From Prochlorococcus marinus CUG1435 (GTDB taxonomy: Bacteria > Cyanobacteriota > Cyanobacteriia > PCC-6307 > Cyanobiaceae): 64,000 bases of DNA. The DNA lies in the NCBI GenBank assembly GCA_017644375.1, contig JAEPLP010000001.1, positions 496,001 to 560,000 of the forward strand. The letters are read 5' to 3'. A model generated the notes under the pieces. It saw only the letters and a program-made list of their open reading frames with translations, did not search any database and was not told the origin of the DNA. Below, piece after piece: positions 46,157 to 58,655 of this stretch. The position numbers and the translations under genes are program-made. Numbering within the stretch: the stretch's first letter is position 1; each line of letters opens with the position of its first letter.

Positions 46157-47142
46157 GCCTCTACATTATCACTCAATCTTCTTAAACCTCTTAATCCATC
46201 TCGTTCAAGGTTTCTTACTCGATCCCTACTAATTCCAAGAACCCTTCCTATGCCTGTAAGGGACATTGGCTCATCGCCGTCCATTCCATATCTCATTCTT
46301 AAAACTCTACATTGCAAATCTGGTAATTGATGCAAAAGAGAATGCAGATCGCCCCTCATACAATCCATTTCAATTTGTTCATCTGGCAAGTCCTCACCAC
46401 CTGCAAGTAAATCTAATAAAACAGTGTCTTCACCATCACCAACTTTTGTTTCAAGACTAACTGGTTGTCCAGCTTTGCACATTAAATCTTTTACATCATC
46501 CTCAGGAAGCTCGACGTATTTAGCAAGTTCAGTTACTGTTGGTGTTCTAGACATTTCTTGACTTAACTCTCTTTGCCCTTTTTTCAATTTATTTAACATT
46601 TCGGTTATGTGAATTGGTAATCTGATTGCCCTACTTTTTTCGGCTATCGCTCTAGTAATACCTTGTCTAATCCACCAGTATGCATATGTTGAAAATTTGT
46701 AACCTCTGGCTGGATCAAACTTCTCAACTCCTCTGACCAAGCCAATCGTTCCCTCCTGGATCAAGTCTAATAGTTCCATGTTTCTTTTTGTATATTTTTT
46801 TGCAACACTTACAACCAATCTTAAATTTGCTGCAACCATTCTTTCTTTAGCCCTCTGTCCAGCTCTTAATCTTTTTTTGATTACAGAAGGGGATAAATTT
46901 AGTTTGTTTGATAATTCATCCACACTAGGCTTATCTCCTGTTAATTCGATAATTTCTAACTCTGCTCTCTCAACTTGCATATATTCCTGAACTTGCCTAC
47001 CAAGAGTAATTTCTTGCTCGTGCGATAGTAATGGAACTCTACCAATATCTCTCAAGTAAGACCTAACAAGATCAACATCGTTGCTAGCTTTTAAACTTGA
47101 TATAGTAGCCAATTTATTATCACTTATTGTTTCAGAAGACAT
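46141..47142 (-). CDS. Group 2 RNA polymerase sigma factor (sigma-70 family)
   Basis: Read from ATG 47142 it has 333 residues and lacks region 1.1. Region 1.2 is DVDLVRSYLRDIGRVPLLSHE, region 2 is AANLRLVVSVAKKYTKRNME with LDLIQEGTIGLVRGVEKFDP and the promoter-melting YAYWWIRQGITRAIAEKSR, and region 4 ends in the HTH GIGRVLGISRDRVRNLERDG. Cyanobacteria use several such non-essential sigma factors for stress and diel responses. Which one this is cannot be told from motifs alone. MgtE lies 100 bp upstream on the same strand. Confidence 0.94.
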   Translation of the reverse strand: MSSETISDNKLATISSLKASNDVDLVRSYLRDIGRVPLLSHEQEITLGRQVQEYMQVERAELEIIELTGDKPSVDELSNKLNLSPSVIKKRLRAGQRAKERMVAANLRLVVSVAKKYTKRNMELLDLIQEGTIGLVRGVEKFDPARGYKFSTYAYWWIRQGITRAIAEKSRAIRLPIHITEMLNKLKKGQRELSQEMSRTPTVTELAKYVELPEDDVKDLMCKAGQPVSLETKVGDGEDTVLLDLLAGGEDLPDEQIEMDCMRGDLHSLLHQLPDLQCRVLRMRYGMDGDEPMSLTGIGRVLGISRDRVRNLERDGLRGLRRLSDNVEAYFVS

Positions 47143-47242
47143 GAAAGTTTGAAGTTGTTTTGTAAACAATACCATTAAGAAATGTAAAGTTAAACAAAAA
47201 AATCCACAAATTTAAAAAAATGAGAATAAATACCTAGTTAAT

Positions 47243-48649
47243 TTAGATTAATTGTGAGCTTAATAGCCATTTTGCGGTACTTAAATAAATAAATACACCA
47301 GCAATGTCAGTTACTGTTGTTATAAAAGGAGAGGACATTAAGGCTGGATCCAATCTCATTCTGTCGAACAACAAAGGGAGGATGGCACCAGTTGTAGCCG
47401 CTAAAGTAGTTATGGAAATTAAACTTATCCCTACCGCTGAAGCTATTAAGGGACCTTCTCCTTGCCACCAAGCGAAAGGGAATACTACTAACATCATCAA
47501 AACTCCTAGAAGAGCTCCTGTTATTGCCTCTTTAATTACTGCCTTTATTGCACCAAGAGACTTCAATTTTTGAGTACTTAAACCTCTAATAACAACAGTT
47601 GAACTTTGAGCACCAACATTTCCCCCAGTTCCTATGAGCAATGGAATAAATGCTGCCAACAAAACAATTTCTTTTAATATTTGATCATTCATAGCTATAA
47701 CTTTTGTTGTTAAACCATTTGCCAAAACCAAAATTAATAACCACAAAATTCTTCTTCGAGCTATTGTAAACAAACTACTTTGAAAGTAATCATCTTCATC
47801 TCCAGGTTGCACGGCACCGGCTGCGTAAATATCTCTTGTTGCTTCTTGCTCAATGACATCAATTAAATCATCAACAGTAACTATCCCAACAAGTCTTTTT
47901 TCTTTGTCAACCACTGGGAGTGCTAAAAAATCATATCTTTGGATTGCTCTTGCGACCTCTTCTTGATTAGTATTAGTAGAAATATTAACTACATCTTTTG
48001 TCATAACATCTCCAATTGGCCTAGTTGGATCAGCAGTCACAAGGTCTCTTAAAGAGAGAATACCTGTTAAGTGTCTTTCTTTATCTGTCACGTATAGACT
48101 ATAGATTGTTTCTGTAAATGGAGCTCTTTTTCTGACTAAAGAGAGAGCCTCGGCTGCTGTTTGCATTTCTTTGAGATCTATGAATTCAGTTGTCATTAAT
48201 CTCCCAGCTGTTTCGGGCTCATATCCAAGTAATTCAGCTGTTACTTTTCTTTCACCAGGACTAAGAGCAGATAAAAATTTTCGTACAACTTTTGCAGGTA
48301 ATTCGTCAAAAAGTTGAACTCTATCATCAGGGGACATTTTTTCAACTATTTCTAATACTTCTCCTGAACGAAGTCTGTCTAATAAAGTTTGCTGAACTAT
48401 GGGATCTAAATATTCATAAACCTCAATTGCCTCATTTTTCTTTAGTAATCTAAATGCTAATGCCTGCAATATTAATGGCAGACTACCTATAGCATCTGCA
48501 ATATCAACAGGTTGAGAAGGTTCTAAAAGTAACTTTGCTTCATCATAATTTCCTGCAATAAGTAATTCTTCAAGTTGAATAGTAATATTTTCTCGATTAC
48601 TTAAATCTGAGGATGAGGTTGTAATTGCTTCAAGATTATTTTCATTCAT
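47243..48649 (-). CDS. mgtE: Magnesium transporter MgtE
   Basis: MgtE is a Mg2+ channel gated by intracellular Mg2+. The 468-residue protein has the superhelical N domain (about 30-140; LRSGEVLEIVEKMSPDDRVQ), tandem CBS domains (about 145-270; MTKDVVNIS and LPVVDKEKRLVGIVTVDDLI), a connecting helix and five membrane segments with GTGGNVGAQSSTVVIRGL. Acidic Mg2+-sensing residues in the N and CBS domains are present. It is normal in length. Confidence 0.95.
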   Translation of the reverse strand: MNENNLEAITTSSSDLSNRENITIQLEELLIAGNYDEAKLLLEPSQPVDIADAIGSLPLILQALAFRLLKKNEAIEVYEYLDPIVQQTLLDRLRSGEVLEIVEKMSPDDRVQLFDELPAKVVRKFLSALSPGERKVTAELLGYEPETAGRLMTTEFIDLKEMQTAAEALSLVRKRAPFTETIYSLYVTDKERHLTGILSLRDLVTADPTRPIGDVMTKDVVNISTNTNQEEVARAIQRYDFLALPVVDKEKRLVGIVTVDDLIDVIEQEATRDIYAAGAVQPGDEDDYFQSSLFTIARRRILWLLILVLANGLTTKVIAMNDQILKEIVLLAAFIPLLIGTGGNVGAQSSTVVIRGLSTQKLKSLGAIKAVIKEAITGALLGVLMMLVVFPFAWWQGEGPLIASAVGISLISITTLAATTGAILPLLFDRMRLDPALMSSPFITTVTDIAGVFIYLSTAKWLLSSQLI

Positions 48650-48692
48650 AAATATAATTTCCTTTCAAAGTAACAACACTATTATATGAATT

Positions 48693-49022
48693 TTAAGCAA
48701 TTTTTCTACTTATCCAAAACCCAAAATACATTGTAAAAAGATTTAAGATGATAATAAAATTAAACCAAAATATAAATTCTAAAAAATCTCCTCGACTTAA
48801 AATTTCATATAAAAAATATATAAATCCGCTAAAAGATGTAAAGCACGAAAAAAAACCACTCAATATAATTATTTCTCTCGAGTAACTCAATTTTTTTGCA
48901 ATAACAAAACCAAAAAACAAAGATCCAATTATTGAAACAATAAAATTATTATTAATCGATAGTCTTAGAAAAGTCGCAACATAACAAGCAAAAAAAAGAT
49001 ATAAGCAGTTTTGTATTTTCAT
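48693..49022 (-). CDS. crcB: CrcB/Fluc fluoride channel, divergent second subunit
   Basis: Read from ATG 49022 the product has 109 residues and about four hydrophobic segments. The family marks are GFFSCFTSFSGFIYFLYEIL (TTFSTF-like motif) and ATFLRLSI. The position normally holding the pore-region Asn (VNxxGSF) reads VSIIGSLFFG, so Asn is replaced by Ser. The ATG overlaps the stop of the first crcB copy (ATGA, 4 bp). Fluc channels act as dual-topology homodimers or as heterodimers of two such proteins, exporting fluoride. This pair looks heterodimeric. Confidence 0.82.
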   Translation of the reverse strand: MKIQNCLYLFFACYVATFLRLSINNNFIVSIIGSLFFGFVIAKKLSYSREIIILSGFFSCFTSFSGFIYFLYEILSRGDFLEFIFWFNFIIILNLFTMYFGFWISRKIA

Positions 49023-49387
49023 TTTATAATTTGCATTAAATAATAACCTAAGTAAAAGCAAATAAAGGATAAAAATATAATCTCGATATAGTGAAAAAAT
49101 AAACGTATTAATTTCCTTTGCTGCAATAAAACAAATAGTTGATAAATAAAAGAAGAAAATGTACTAAAACATCCTAAAAAACCAGTAAAAAAAAACAACA
49201 ATAAATTATTATTATTCATATTCAAAGCTACTAAAATCCCCAAAAAAAACGAAGCTAAAAAATTAACTATTGAAGTATTTTGAATATTAAATCCCGTATT
49301 TATTTTTAAATTATTTAATATCAACAGTCTTAGTATTAAACCAAAAGTACTCCCAAATAAAACAATGCTTATTGAGTTAATATTCAA
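49019..49387 (-). CDS. crcB: CrcB/Fluc fluoride channel, first subunit
   Basis: This 122-residue four-span membrane protein has FGSTFGLILRLLI, TSIVNFLASFFLGILVAL with the conserved Asn, and FFFTGFLGCFSTFSSFIYQL, the TTFSTF-type motif that supplies the central Na+ site and pore phenylalanines. Its start is a TTG (49387), 3 bp after the SH3-like gene's stop. It keeps more of the consensus than the second copy next to it. It belongs to a run gyrB - SH3-like - crcB - crcB, all touching or overlapping. No fluoride riboswitch fits in the available space. Confidence 0.86.
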   Translation of the reverse strand: MNINSISIVLFGSTFGLILRLLILNNLKINTGFNIQNTSIVNFLASFFLGILVALNMNNNNLLLFFFTGFLGCFSTFSSFIYQLFVLLQQRKLIRLFFHYIEIIFLSFICFYLGYYLMQIIK

Positions 49388-49390
49388 AAT

Positions 49391-51684
<2,294 letters not shown>

Positions 51685-51834
51685 TTAATATAAAAAAAAA
51701 ACATTAAACTTTTAAATGTTATTTTTAAAAGTCTTTCATTAAATTTACCATCACAATAAGAGAAAGGCTCGAAGTCTATGAAAAATTTAATCACTTTCAT
51801 TATATAACTAATAGATTTTTCTTCATTAATTTAT

Positions 51835-52734
51835 ATGACTTCCTATCCACCTAAGGTAATAGTTTTAATTGGACCTACAGCAAGTGGGAAAACAGAATTA
51901 GCTATTGAAATTGCGCAATATTTTAAAACTCGTATACATAACATTGATTCAAGACAAATTTATAAGTATATGGATGTTGGAACAGCAAAACCATCGAAGA
52001 ATCAACAAAACAAAATAAAACATTTTTTAATAGACATTGAAGAGCCTATTAATCCAATTAATGTAAAACAATTTCAAGAAATTGCACAAAAATCAATAAA
52101 AAGGGAAATCAAACACAATTACCTCCCATTCCTAGTTGGCGGAAGTGGTTTGTATATGAACTCAATAACAAAAGGATTATTTGTGCCAGATGTTCCTCCA
52201 CAAAATTATTTGAGAGATCAATTACAAGAACTTGGTCAGAAAGAATGTTGGGAGATTTTAAAAAATTGTGATCCAATCTCCACAAAAAAAATAAATTTTG
52301 CTGATCATATCAGAACAATAAGAGCTTTAGAAGTTTTTTATGTAACAGGAAAACCTTTATCAGCACAAAAAATTCAAAAACCCCCTAATTGGAAAATATT
52401 AGAACTTGGATTAGAAAGAGATAATTTAAAAGAAAGAATTTCACAAAGAACAAAAAATATGTTCACATCGGGAATTATTGACGAGACTAAACACTTGATT
52501 AGTCAATATGGATATGATTTGCCAATATTAGAAACTATTGGATACCGTGAAGCTAATGCTGTTTTAAAAAATTACTTAACAATTGATAAGGCGATTGAAT
52601 TAACTACTACAAAAACAATCCAATTTGCTAAAAGACAAAAAACATGGTTTCGTAATAAAAATAATCCGATTTGGCTTAATAACAAAAACCTGCTAAAAGA
52701 TGCAATAATTAAAATAGAGTCTTTTTTAAGCTAA
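51835..52734 (+). CDS. miaA: tRNA dimethylallyltransferase
   Basis: MiaA adds an isopentenyl group to A37 of tRNAs reading UNN codons. The 299-residue protein has the P-loop [19 protein letters not shown], the [19 protein letters not shown] motif with the catalytic Asp, [17 protein letters not shown] and the [19 protein letters not shown] region, with [15 protein letters not shown] near the end. It is followed by infC on the same strand after 49 bp. It is standard in size and motifs. Confidence 0.97.
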   Translation: MTSYPPKVIVLIGPTASGKTELAIEIAQYFKTRIHNIDSRQIYKYMDVGTAKPSKNQQNKIKHFLIDIEEPINPINVKQFQEIAQKSIKREIKHNYLPFLVGGSGLYMNSITKGLFVPDVPPQNYLRDQLQELGQKECWEILKNCDPISTKKINFADHIRTIRALEVFYVTGKPLSAQKIQKPPNWKILELGLERDNLKERISQRTKNMFTSGIIDETKHLISQYGYDLPILETIGYREANAVLKNYLTIDKAIELTTTKTIQFAKRQKTWFRNKNNPIWLNNKNLLKDAIIKIESFLS

Positions 52735-52783
52735 ATTTATCAATAAGAGATTTATTCAACAATCAATTTATTAACTGAACTGA

Positions 52784-53356
52784 ATGCCACCACGCCCACG
52801 CTTTGACCGCCGCGCTCCTGTCAGAGAGCTCCCAAATATCAATGAAAGAATAAAATACACTCAATTAAGGGTTGTCGATTCAGATGGAAAGCAGTTAGGT
52901 GTAATCGATAGATTGAAAGCATTAGAAATAGCCTCTCAACGAGAACTGGATCTAGTTTTGGTAAGCGAAAAAGCAAATCCTCCTGTTTGTAGAATAATGG
53001 ACTATGGAAAATATAAATTTGAACAAGAAAAGAAAGCAAAAGAAGCAAGAAAAAAATCTCATCAAACAGAAGTTAAAGAAGTAAAAATGAGATACAAAAT
53101 CGACAAGCATGATTATGACGTAAGGATAGGTCAAGCTACTAAATTTTTAAAATCAGGAGATAAAGTAAAATGTACTGTTATCTTCAGAGGTAGAGAAATT
53201 CAACACTCAAATTTAGCTGAAACACTTCTTTTAAAAATGGCTAATGATTTAGAAGAACAATCAGAAGTACAACAAAAGCCAAAAAGAGAAGGTAGAAATA
53301 TGATTATGTTTTTAAGCCCAAGAAAAACTCCTCTTATAAAAAAAGATGCAGGATAA
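52784..53356 (+). CDS. infC: Translation initiation factor IF-3
   Basis: IF-3 keeps 30S subunits free and checks start codons. The 190-residue protein has the N-domain with [40 protein letters not shown] and the C-domain with [33 protein letters not shown] and [13 protein letters not shown]. It starts with ATG, not the AUU of enteric bacteria. The first 18 codons ([16 protein letters not shown]) are strikingly G/C-rich for this genome. The next gene, a GntR regulator, starts 79 bp later. Confidence 0.97.
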   Translation: MPPRPRFDRRAPVRELPNINERIKYTQLRVVDSDGKQLGVIDRLKALEIASQRELDLVLVSEKANPPVCRIMDYGKYKFEQEKKAKEARKKSHQTEVKEVKMRYKIDKHDYDVRIGQATKFLKSGDKVKCTVIFRGREIQHSNLAETLLLKMANDLEEQSEVQQKPKREGRNMIMFLSPRKTPLIKKDAG

Positions 53357-53435
53357 GAAAATTATTATGGAAAAACTATGACGAATGTTAAAGTGTCACT
53401 ATGAATAAAAATTAATTAGTTAGGAGTTTTCTAAA

Positions 53436-54422
53436 GTGAGATTCCATATTCAACAAGAAAGTGATATCCCAGCTTCGACACAACTATATAATCAAATTTG
53501 CTTTTCAATAGCAGCAAGACATTATCCTCCAGGTCACAGACTCCCAAGTACTAGGTTGCTCGCAATGCAAACCGGGCTTCATCGCAATACTATAAGCAAA
53601 GTTTACAGACAACTTGAAATTGATGGGGTTGTTGAAGCGATAGCTGGATCAGGTATCTATGTAAGGGATAATCTTAGTAAACGAGACTTTAAGAAATCAG
53701 TTTTCTTAAAAGAGAAAATAAGTAAACCGCCGGATCAAGAAGCGAAAAAAGCTATTGATAACTTCATAAATATTGGTTGCACCTTACAAGAAACAAGAGA
53801 AATATTAATCAATGAGATTGATTGGCGTATTAATTGCGGAACAAGAATAATAGTGAGCACACCTAGGGAAGACATAGGTGCTTCTATGTTAATAGCAGAA
53901 GACCTTTTTCCAAAAATTAATGTACCAGTCGAAGTTGTTCCAATGGAAGAATTAGAAAAAGTTTTGAGTAATTCCAATAATGGTACTATTGTCACGAGTA
54001 GATATTTTTTACAGCCTCTTGAAAAAATTGCAAAACAATTTGGAGTTAGAGCTATTGCAGTTGACTTGAGTGACTTTCAAAAGGAATTAAAAATTATCAA
54101 AGAATTAAGTACTGGAAGTTGTGTTGGCATTGTTAGTATTAGTCCTGGTTTATTAAGGGCAGCGGAAGTCATTATTCACAGCATGCGAGGTAATGAAGTA
54201 ATTCTTATGACAGCAATCTCAGATAATCAAAGTAGATTAGTATCACTTTTAAAGGCTTCGAATCACATTGTCTGCGATGGCCCTAGTTTATCAGTTGTAG
54301 AAAACACATTATTAAAAAATCGATCTCAACTTATGAGGTTGCCTCAAATAATATGCGCTAAGAATTATTTGAGTGTCGAAACTATAAATCAATTAAAAAA
54401 AGAAATTGGAGTTATCGAGTAG
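53436..54422 (+). CDS. GntR-family regulator with uncharacterised C-terminal domain
   Basis: The 328-residue protein starts at GTG 53436 with a TAGGAG ribosome-binding site before it. Residues about 1-80 are a GntR winged helix: [40 protein letters not shown] and [20 protein letters not shown]. The rest is not MocR-type (no aminotransferase lysine motif) and is longer than YtrA types. It looks like an alpha/beta sensor domain with strands such as [12 protein letters not shown] and [21 protein letters not shown] do not recognise the ligand. The stop is 2 bp before cysE, so the two are co-transcribed. Confidence 0.85.
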   Translation: MRFHIQQESDIPASTQLYNQICFSIAARHYPPGHRLPSTRLLAMQTGLHRNTISKVYRQLEIDGVVEAIAGSGIYVRDNLSKRDFKKSVFLKEKISKPPDQEAKKAIDNFINIGCTLQETREILINEIDWRINCGTRIIVSTPREDIGASMLIAEDLFPKINVPVEVVPMEELEKVLSNSNNGTIVTSRYFLQPLEKIAKQFGVRAIAVDLSDFQKELKIIKELSTGSCVGIVSISPGLLRAAEVIIHSMRGNEVILMTAISDNQSRLVSLLKASNHIVCDGPSLSVVENTLLKNRSQLMRLPQIICAKNYLSVETINQLKKEIGVIE

Positions 54423-54424
54423 AC

Positions 54425-55162
54425 ATGGTACTAAGAACTTTCAAATCTGATATAGAAATCATAAGGGAGAGAGATCCTGCTGCAAGAGGGATATTAGAAA
54501 TTTTTCTTTGCTACCCAGGTTTTCAATCAATAGTTATTCATAGGTTGACACATAAATTATGGCAATTAAAAGTTCCTTTAATTCCCCGCTTGATTAGTCA
54601 CCTAAATAGGTTAATAACAGGTATTGAAATCCATCCTGGGGCCAAAATTGGGAAAAAGGTTTTCATAGATCATGGAATGGGAGTTGTAATAGGTGAAACA
54701 GCTGAGATAGGAAATAATTGTCTTCTATATCAAGGCGTGACGTTAGGAGGTACTGGCAAAAGTCATGGGAAAAGACACCCAACCTTGATGGAGAATGTTG
54801 TAGTTGGAGCAGGTGCAAAAGTTCTGGGATCTATTACTGTAGGATCTAATACTCGTATTGGTGCTGGTTCAGTAGTTGTTCGTAATGTAGAAGGGAACAG
54901 CACTGTGGTTGGGGTACCTGGGAGAGTTGTGCATCAAAGTGGTGTCAAAGTAAACCCATTGGCTCATTCTGCTTTACCAGACGCAGAGGCAAATGTTATT
55001 AAAAATTTAATGGATAGAATAGACTTCCTTGAAAATGAAATTCTTAAATTGCAAAAAACTCTACAATGTATAGTTAACTCAGAATCTATAGATACCTCTA
55101 AACTCGGGAACGCACAAAACCTTAAAGACAAAGAAATTATTGAATTTCTTGGAGATGATTAA
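54425..55162 (+). CDS. cysE: Serine O-acetyltransferase
   Basis: CysE acetylates serine to O-acetylserine for cysteine synthesis. The 245-residue protein has [20 protein letters not shown], then a left-handed beta-helix of hexapeptide repeats with [20 protein letters not shown] (catalytic His), [32 protein letters not shown] and [20 protein letters not shown]. It is translated directly after the GntR regulator. The C-terminus extends about 60 residues beyond the helix and may modulate complex formation with CysK. Confidence 0.96.
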   Translation: MVLRTFKSDIEIIRERDPAARGILEIFLCYPGFQSIVIHRLTHKLWQLKVPLIPRLISHLNRLITGIEIHPGAKIGKKVFIDHGMGVVIGETAEIGNNCLLYQGVTLGGTGKSHGKRHPTLMENVVVGAGAKVLGSITVGSNTRIGAGSVVVRNVEGNSTVVGVPGRVVHQSGVKVNPLAHSALPDAEANVIKNLMDRIDFLENEILKLQKTLQCIVNSESIDTSKLGNAQNLKDKEIIEFLGDD

Positions 55163-55170
55163 AACTTAAT

Positions 55171-58002
55171 TTAACTTTTGTCATTCGTGTCAGTTTTAGG
55201 TTGAAACATAAACATTGAATAAATAACATTTCTTCTCATATTGGTCATCATTTCAAGAAACATGTCATATCCCTCATTTTTATATTCTATTAAAGGATCT
55301 TTTTGGCCATAACCTCTCAATCCAACTGATTCTCTCAAAGAATCCATCGATTGAAGATGTTCACGCCATAAATTATCAATTTGCTGCAAAATGAAAAATC
55401 TTTCAGCTTCTCTCATTAATCCTGGACGAATCTTTTCTATTTGTGATTCCTTTAAGTCATAAGCAATTCGCAACTGCTCTTGAAGATAGTTTTTTAATTC
55501 TTCTATTGACAATAAATTAACATCATCTGATTTAAGATCATCTAATAAATATACAAATTCTTTAACTTTAGAAATTAATTGATCAATATTCCATTCTTCA
55601 GGGGGGAGATCAGGATTAATATAAGCCTCTACAATTTCACTCATTGTTCTCTCTCCATATCCTATTACTTGCCTCTTTAAATCATCTCCTTGTAAAACTC
55701 TCAATCTTTCACTATATACAGCTTTTCTTTGATTATTCATGACCTCATCATATTCGAAAACTTGTTTTCTAATATCGTAATAATAGGTTTCAACTTTCTT
55801 TTGAGCACTTTCTAAAGACCTAGTAAGCATTCCTGATTCGATAGGCATATCTTCGTCAACCCTAAATGCATTCATTAGATTTGCTACCCTATCTCCTCCA
55901 AAAATTCTTAAAAGATTATCTTCCAAAGATAAGAAGAATCTAGTACTTCCAAGATCACCTTGTCTTCCAGCTCTACCTCTAAGCTGATTATCCACTCTTC
56001 TTGATTCATGTCTCTCAGTACCGATAACATGTAAACCGCCAGCCTCTCTTACTTTTTCCTCTTCATGAATCAAAACCTTTTCATATTCTTTCTTTACATC
56101 TGATAAAGATTCTCTCAAAAGCTTTATCATTTTATCTTCGGTTGGTGCTTTTTCTGAAGCTGTAGCTATTTTGTCATCTAGTTCTAAGACAGAAAGTTGT
56201 CTCTCTCCCCAATTTTCAACAAGTTTATTAGATAAAAAAGAAAGTTTATTTTCAATCTCTTCATCTAACTTGCAAGGAAATAGATTGGTTGATGAGCCTG
56301 CAATGTTTTTTTTCAAACTTGAGCCCACCTTTGAAGAAAAACCACCCTTAGATTTTGAAGTTCTTTGCTTAGGAATTGGTGGTTTATGCTCATTATCTGG
56401 CCTTACTAGTAAAGGAACTAAAATCTCTTTTAATTTAAGTCTTGCCATATAGTCACTATTACCGCCGAGAATTATATCTGTTCCCCTCCCAGCCATATTA
56501 GTGGCAATAGTAACAGCACCTGCTCTACCTGCCTGAGCAACAATTTCTGCTTCACGTTCAACATTCTCTGGCTTAGCATTCAACAAATTATGTGTAATTT
56601 TTTCCTCGGTTAATAGTGAACTTAGTAACTCACTTTTTTCGACACTTGTTGTGCCAACTAAAACAGGTCTTCCCTCTCTGTGTATTTGTGCAGTTTCTTT
56701 GGCAACTGCCTTCCATTTACCTATCTCAGTCTTAAATACTTGGTCAGACAAATCTTTTCTCTTTCTTACTTGATTCGTCGGAATGACTGTTGATTCTAAT
56801 TTATAGGTTTTTTCAAATTCAACCTCCTCAGTTTTTGCAGTTCCTGTCATACCTGCTAGACCAGGATATAAGAGGAAAAAATTCTGATAAGTAATGGATG
56901 CTAATGTTTGAGTCTCGGGCTGAATTTTAAGATTCTCTTTTGCTTCTATAGCTTGATGTTGTCCGTCACTCCAACGCCTTCCTGGCATGACCCTGCCTGT
57001 AAATTCATCGACTATCACAGCCTCATCATTTCTAATAATGTAATTTACATCTTTAATAAATAATTCTTTGGCTTTTAAAGCATTAGTTATATAGTGTGCC
57101 CATGGATCTTGAGGATTGTATAAATCAACAACTCCCAAATACTCTTCACATTTAGCGAAACCTTGATCAGTTAATATACAACTTCTCTGCTTTTCATCAA
57201 CTTCATAATCCCCTTCGGGATCAATCCCATCTTTACTTAATTCTTTTGCTTTAACTAATGCCAAAGCTAATTCTGAAGCTTTTTGATATTTTTCTTGGGG
57301 TCTTTCAACTTGACCAGAAATAATTAGAGGTGTTCTAGCTTCATCAATAAGTATTGAATCAACCTCATCAATCACGCAATAATTGAATTTTCTTTGCACC
57401 ACTTCATTAATATCAGTAGACATATTATCCCTTAAATAATCGAATCCTAATTCGGAATTAGTGGCATAAGTGATATCACATTCATAATTTTTCTTTCTCT
57501 CAATTGGGCTCATATCTTGCTGAATCAAGCCAACTGATAAGCCCAAAAAACGATGAACTTGTCCCATCCATTCAGCATCTCTTCTAGCTAGATAATCATT
57601 TACAGTAACAACGTGAACCCCTTTTCCAGTTAAAGCATTTAAATAGCAAGGTAATGTTGCAACAAGAGTTTTACCTTCTCCAGTCTTCATCTCAGCAATT
57701 TGACACTCATGTAAAACCATCCCACCTATTAACTGAACATCAAAATGTCTCATATCAAGAACACGCTTACTGGCTTCCCTTACTATTGCAAAGGCTTTAG
57801 GAAGAAATTCTTCTAAGAGTACTTTTTGTTTTTTAAAGTCTAATTCTGATGAAATCTTTGATTTAAGATTTTGAGTTTCTTTTCTTAGCTCATCATCACT
57901 AAATTGAGAAATTTCTTCCTCTAAAAAATTTATCTCTTCCACTATTGGTTGATAGCGCTTTAACTTTCGTGTATTCGGGTCTCCCAACAAAAGTTTTAGC
58001 AT
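55171..58002 (-). CDS. secA: Preprotein translocase ATPase SecA
   Basis: SecA drives protein export and thylakoid insertion through SecYEG. The 943-residue length is typical for cyanobacteria. Key elements are [20 protein letters not shown], Walker [30 protein letters not shown], Walker [58 protein letters not shown] and [21 protein letters not shown] serine-rich insertion near residues 545-575 ([17 protein letters not shown]) is present. The C-terminal zinc-binding cysteine tail of proteobacterial SecA is absent. It is convergent with cysE and divergent from a GNAT gene. Confidence 0.98.
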   Translation of the reverse strand: MLKLLLGDPNTRKLKRYQPIVEEINFLEEEISQFSDDELRKETQNLKSKISSELDFKKQKVLLEEFLPKAFAIVREASKRVLDMRHFDVQLIGGMVLHECQIAEMKTGEGKTLVATLPCYLNALTGKGVHVVTVNDYLARRDAEWMGQVHRFLGLSVGLIQQDMSPIERKKNYECDITYATNSELGFDYLRDNMSTDINEVVQRKFNYCVIDEVDSILIDEARTPLIISGQVERPQEKYQKASELALALVKAKELSKDGIDPEGDYEVDEKQRSCILTDQGFAKCEEYLGVVDLYNPQDPWAHYITNALKAKELFIKDVNYIIRNDEAVIVDEFTGRVMPGRRWSDGQHQAIEAKENLKIQPETQTLASITYQNFFLLYPGLAGMTGTAKTEEVEFEKTYKLESTVIPTNQVRKRKDLSDQVFKTEIGKWKAVAKETAQIHREGRPVLVGTTSVEKSELLSSLLTEEKITHNLLNAKPENVEREAEIVAQAGRAGAVTIATNMAGRGTDIILGGNSDYMARLKLKEILVPLLVRPDNEHKPPIPKQRTSKSKGGFSSKVGSSLKKNIAGSSTNLFPCKLDEEIENKLSFLSNKLVENWGERQLSVLELDDKIATASEKAPTEDKMIKLLRESLSDVKKEYEKVLIHEEEKVREAGGLHVIGTERHESRRVDNQLRGRAGRQGDLGSTRFFLSLEDNLLRIFGGDRVANLMNAFRVDEDMPIESGMLTRSLESAQKKVETYYYDIRKQVFEYDEVMNNQRKAVYSERLRVLQGDDLKRQVIGYGERTMSEIVEAYINPDLPPEEWNIDQLISKVKEFVYLLDDLKSDDVNLLSIEELKNYLQEQLRIAYDLKESQIEKIRPGLMREAERFFILQQIDNLWREHLQSMDSLRESVGLRGYGQKDPLIEYKNEGYDMFLEMMTNMRRNVIYSMFMFQPKTDTNDKS

Positions 58003-58130
58003 AAGTCAAAGTCCTTAAAAAATTCATCTTATTACAAACATTATAAATTAGTGCGTTACAACAGAATGCAGAAAACTTTTATCTCTTTATTTTATAGAAA
58101 TGATCGATTAAGGTATTTAGATTGAAATCA

Positions 58131-58153
58131 GAAAGATAAGCTTATTATCTTTC
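58131..58153. repeat. Perfect 9-bp stem, 5-nt loop upstream of the GNAT gene
   Basis: GAAAGATAA and TTATCTTTC are perfectly complementary around GCTTA, the tightest hairpin in the window. It ends 23 bp before the GNAT ATG and 128 bp upstream of secA. No T-run follows it on the minus strand. On the plus strand it would lie in the leader of the GNAT mRNA. It could be an operator or a leader hairpin. Confidence 0.5.
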
Positions 58154-58176
58154 ACTTTTCTAAACCTTTTTAACAA

Positions 58177-58632
58177 ATGAAAGAAATATCTCTAATCAGC
58201 CACTCCAAGGGAGCTTTAGGGTTAAGGTTTTTTGGATTAGGTCCCAATCTCAAACCCACTAATGGATTAAATAAGCTACAAAAATTGCTAGATAATAATG
58301 CTTTCTGGGCAAAAAATAGAACAATTAATGATCTAAAAAAATGTCTTGCTAAAAGTGACGTTGTAATTAGCATTTGGGTTGGTAACGAAATAGTTGGTTT
58401 CGGCAGAGCTTTAACAGATGGGATTTATCGTGGGGTTCTTTGGGATATTGTTATAGATCAAAATCATCAAGGGAAAGGTTTTGGCAAATTAATTGTAAAT
58501 AATCTTTTATCTTCAAAAGAAATTAAAAATACAAAGAAAATATATTTAATGACGACAGATAAAAAATTGTTTTATTCTCAAATGGATTTCAAAGAAGTTA
58601 CCTCTCAAAATTTGTTAATTCGTGAAATATAA
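58177..58632 (+). CDS. GNAT family N-acetyltransferase
   Basis: This 151-residue protein has the GNAT fold. Acetyl-CoA binding motif A is visible as IVIDQNHQGKGFGKLIVNNL with the Q-x2-G-x-G pyrophosphate loop, preceded by the VISIWVGNEIVGFGRALTDG strands and followed by KIYLMTTDKKLFYSQMDFKE. Substrates range from amino groups of small molecules to proteins and cannot be assigned. It follows a perfect hairpin in its leader and is convergent with the NTF2-like gene (23 bp). Confidence 0.88.
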   Translation: MKEISLISHSKGALGLRFFGLGPNLKPTNGLNKLQKLLDNNAFWAKNRTINDLKKCLAKSDVVISIWVGNEIVGFGRALTDGIYRGVLWDIVIDQNHQGKGFGKLIVNNLLSSKEIKNTKKIYLMTTDKKLFYSQMDFKEVTSQNLLIREI

Positions 58633-58655
58633 AGTTCTTTTCTATAGAAATTAAA

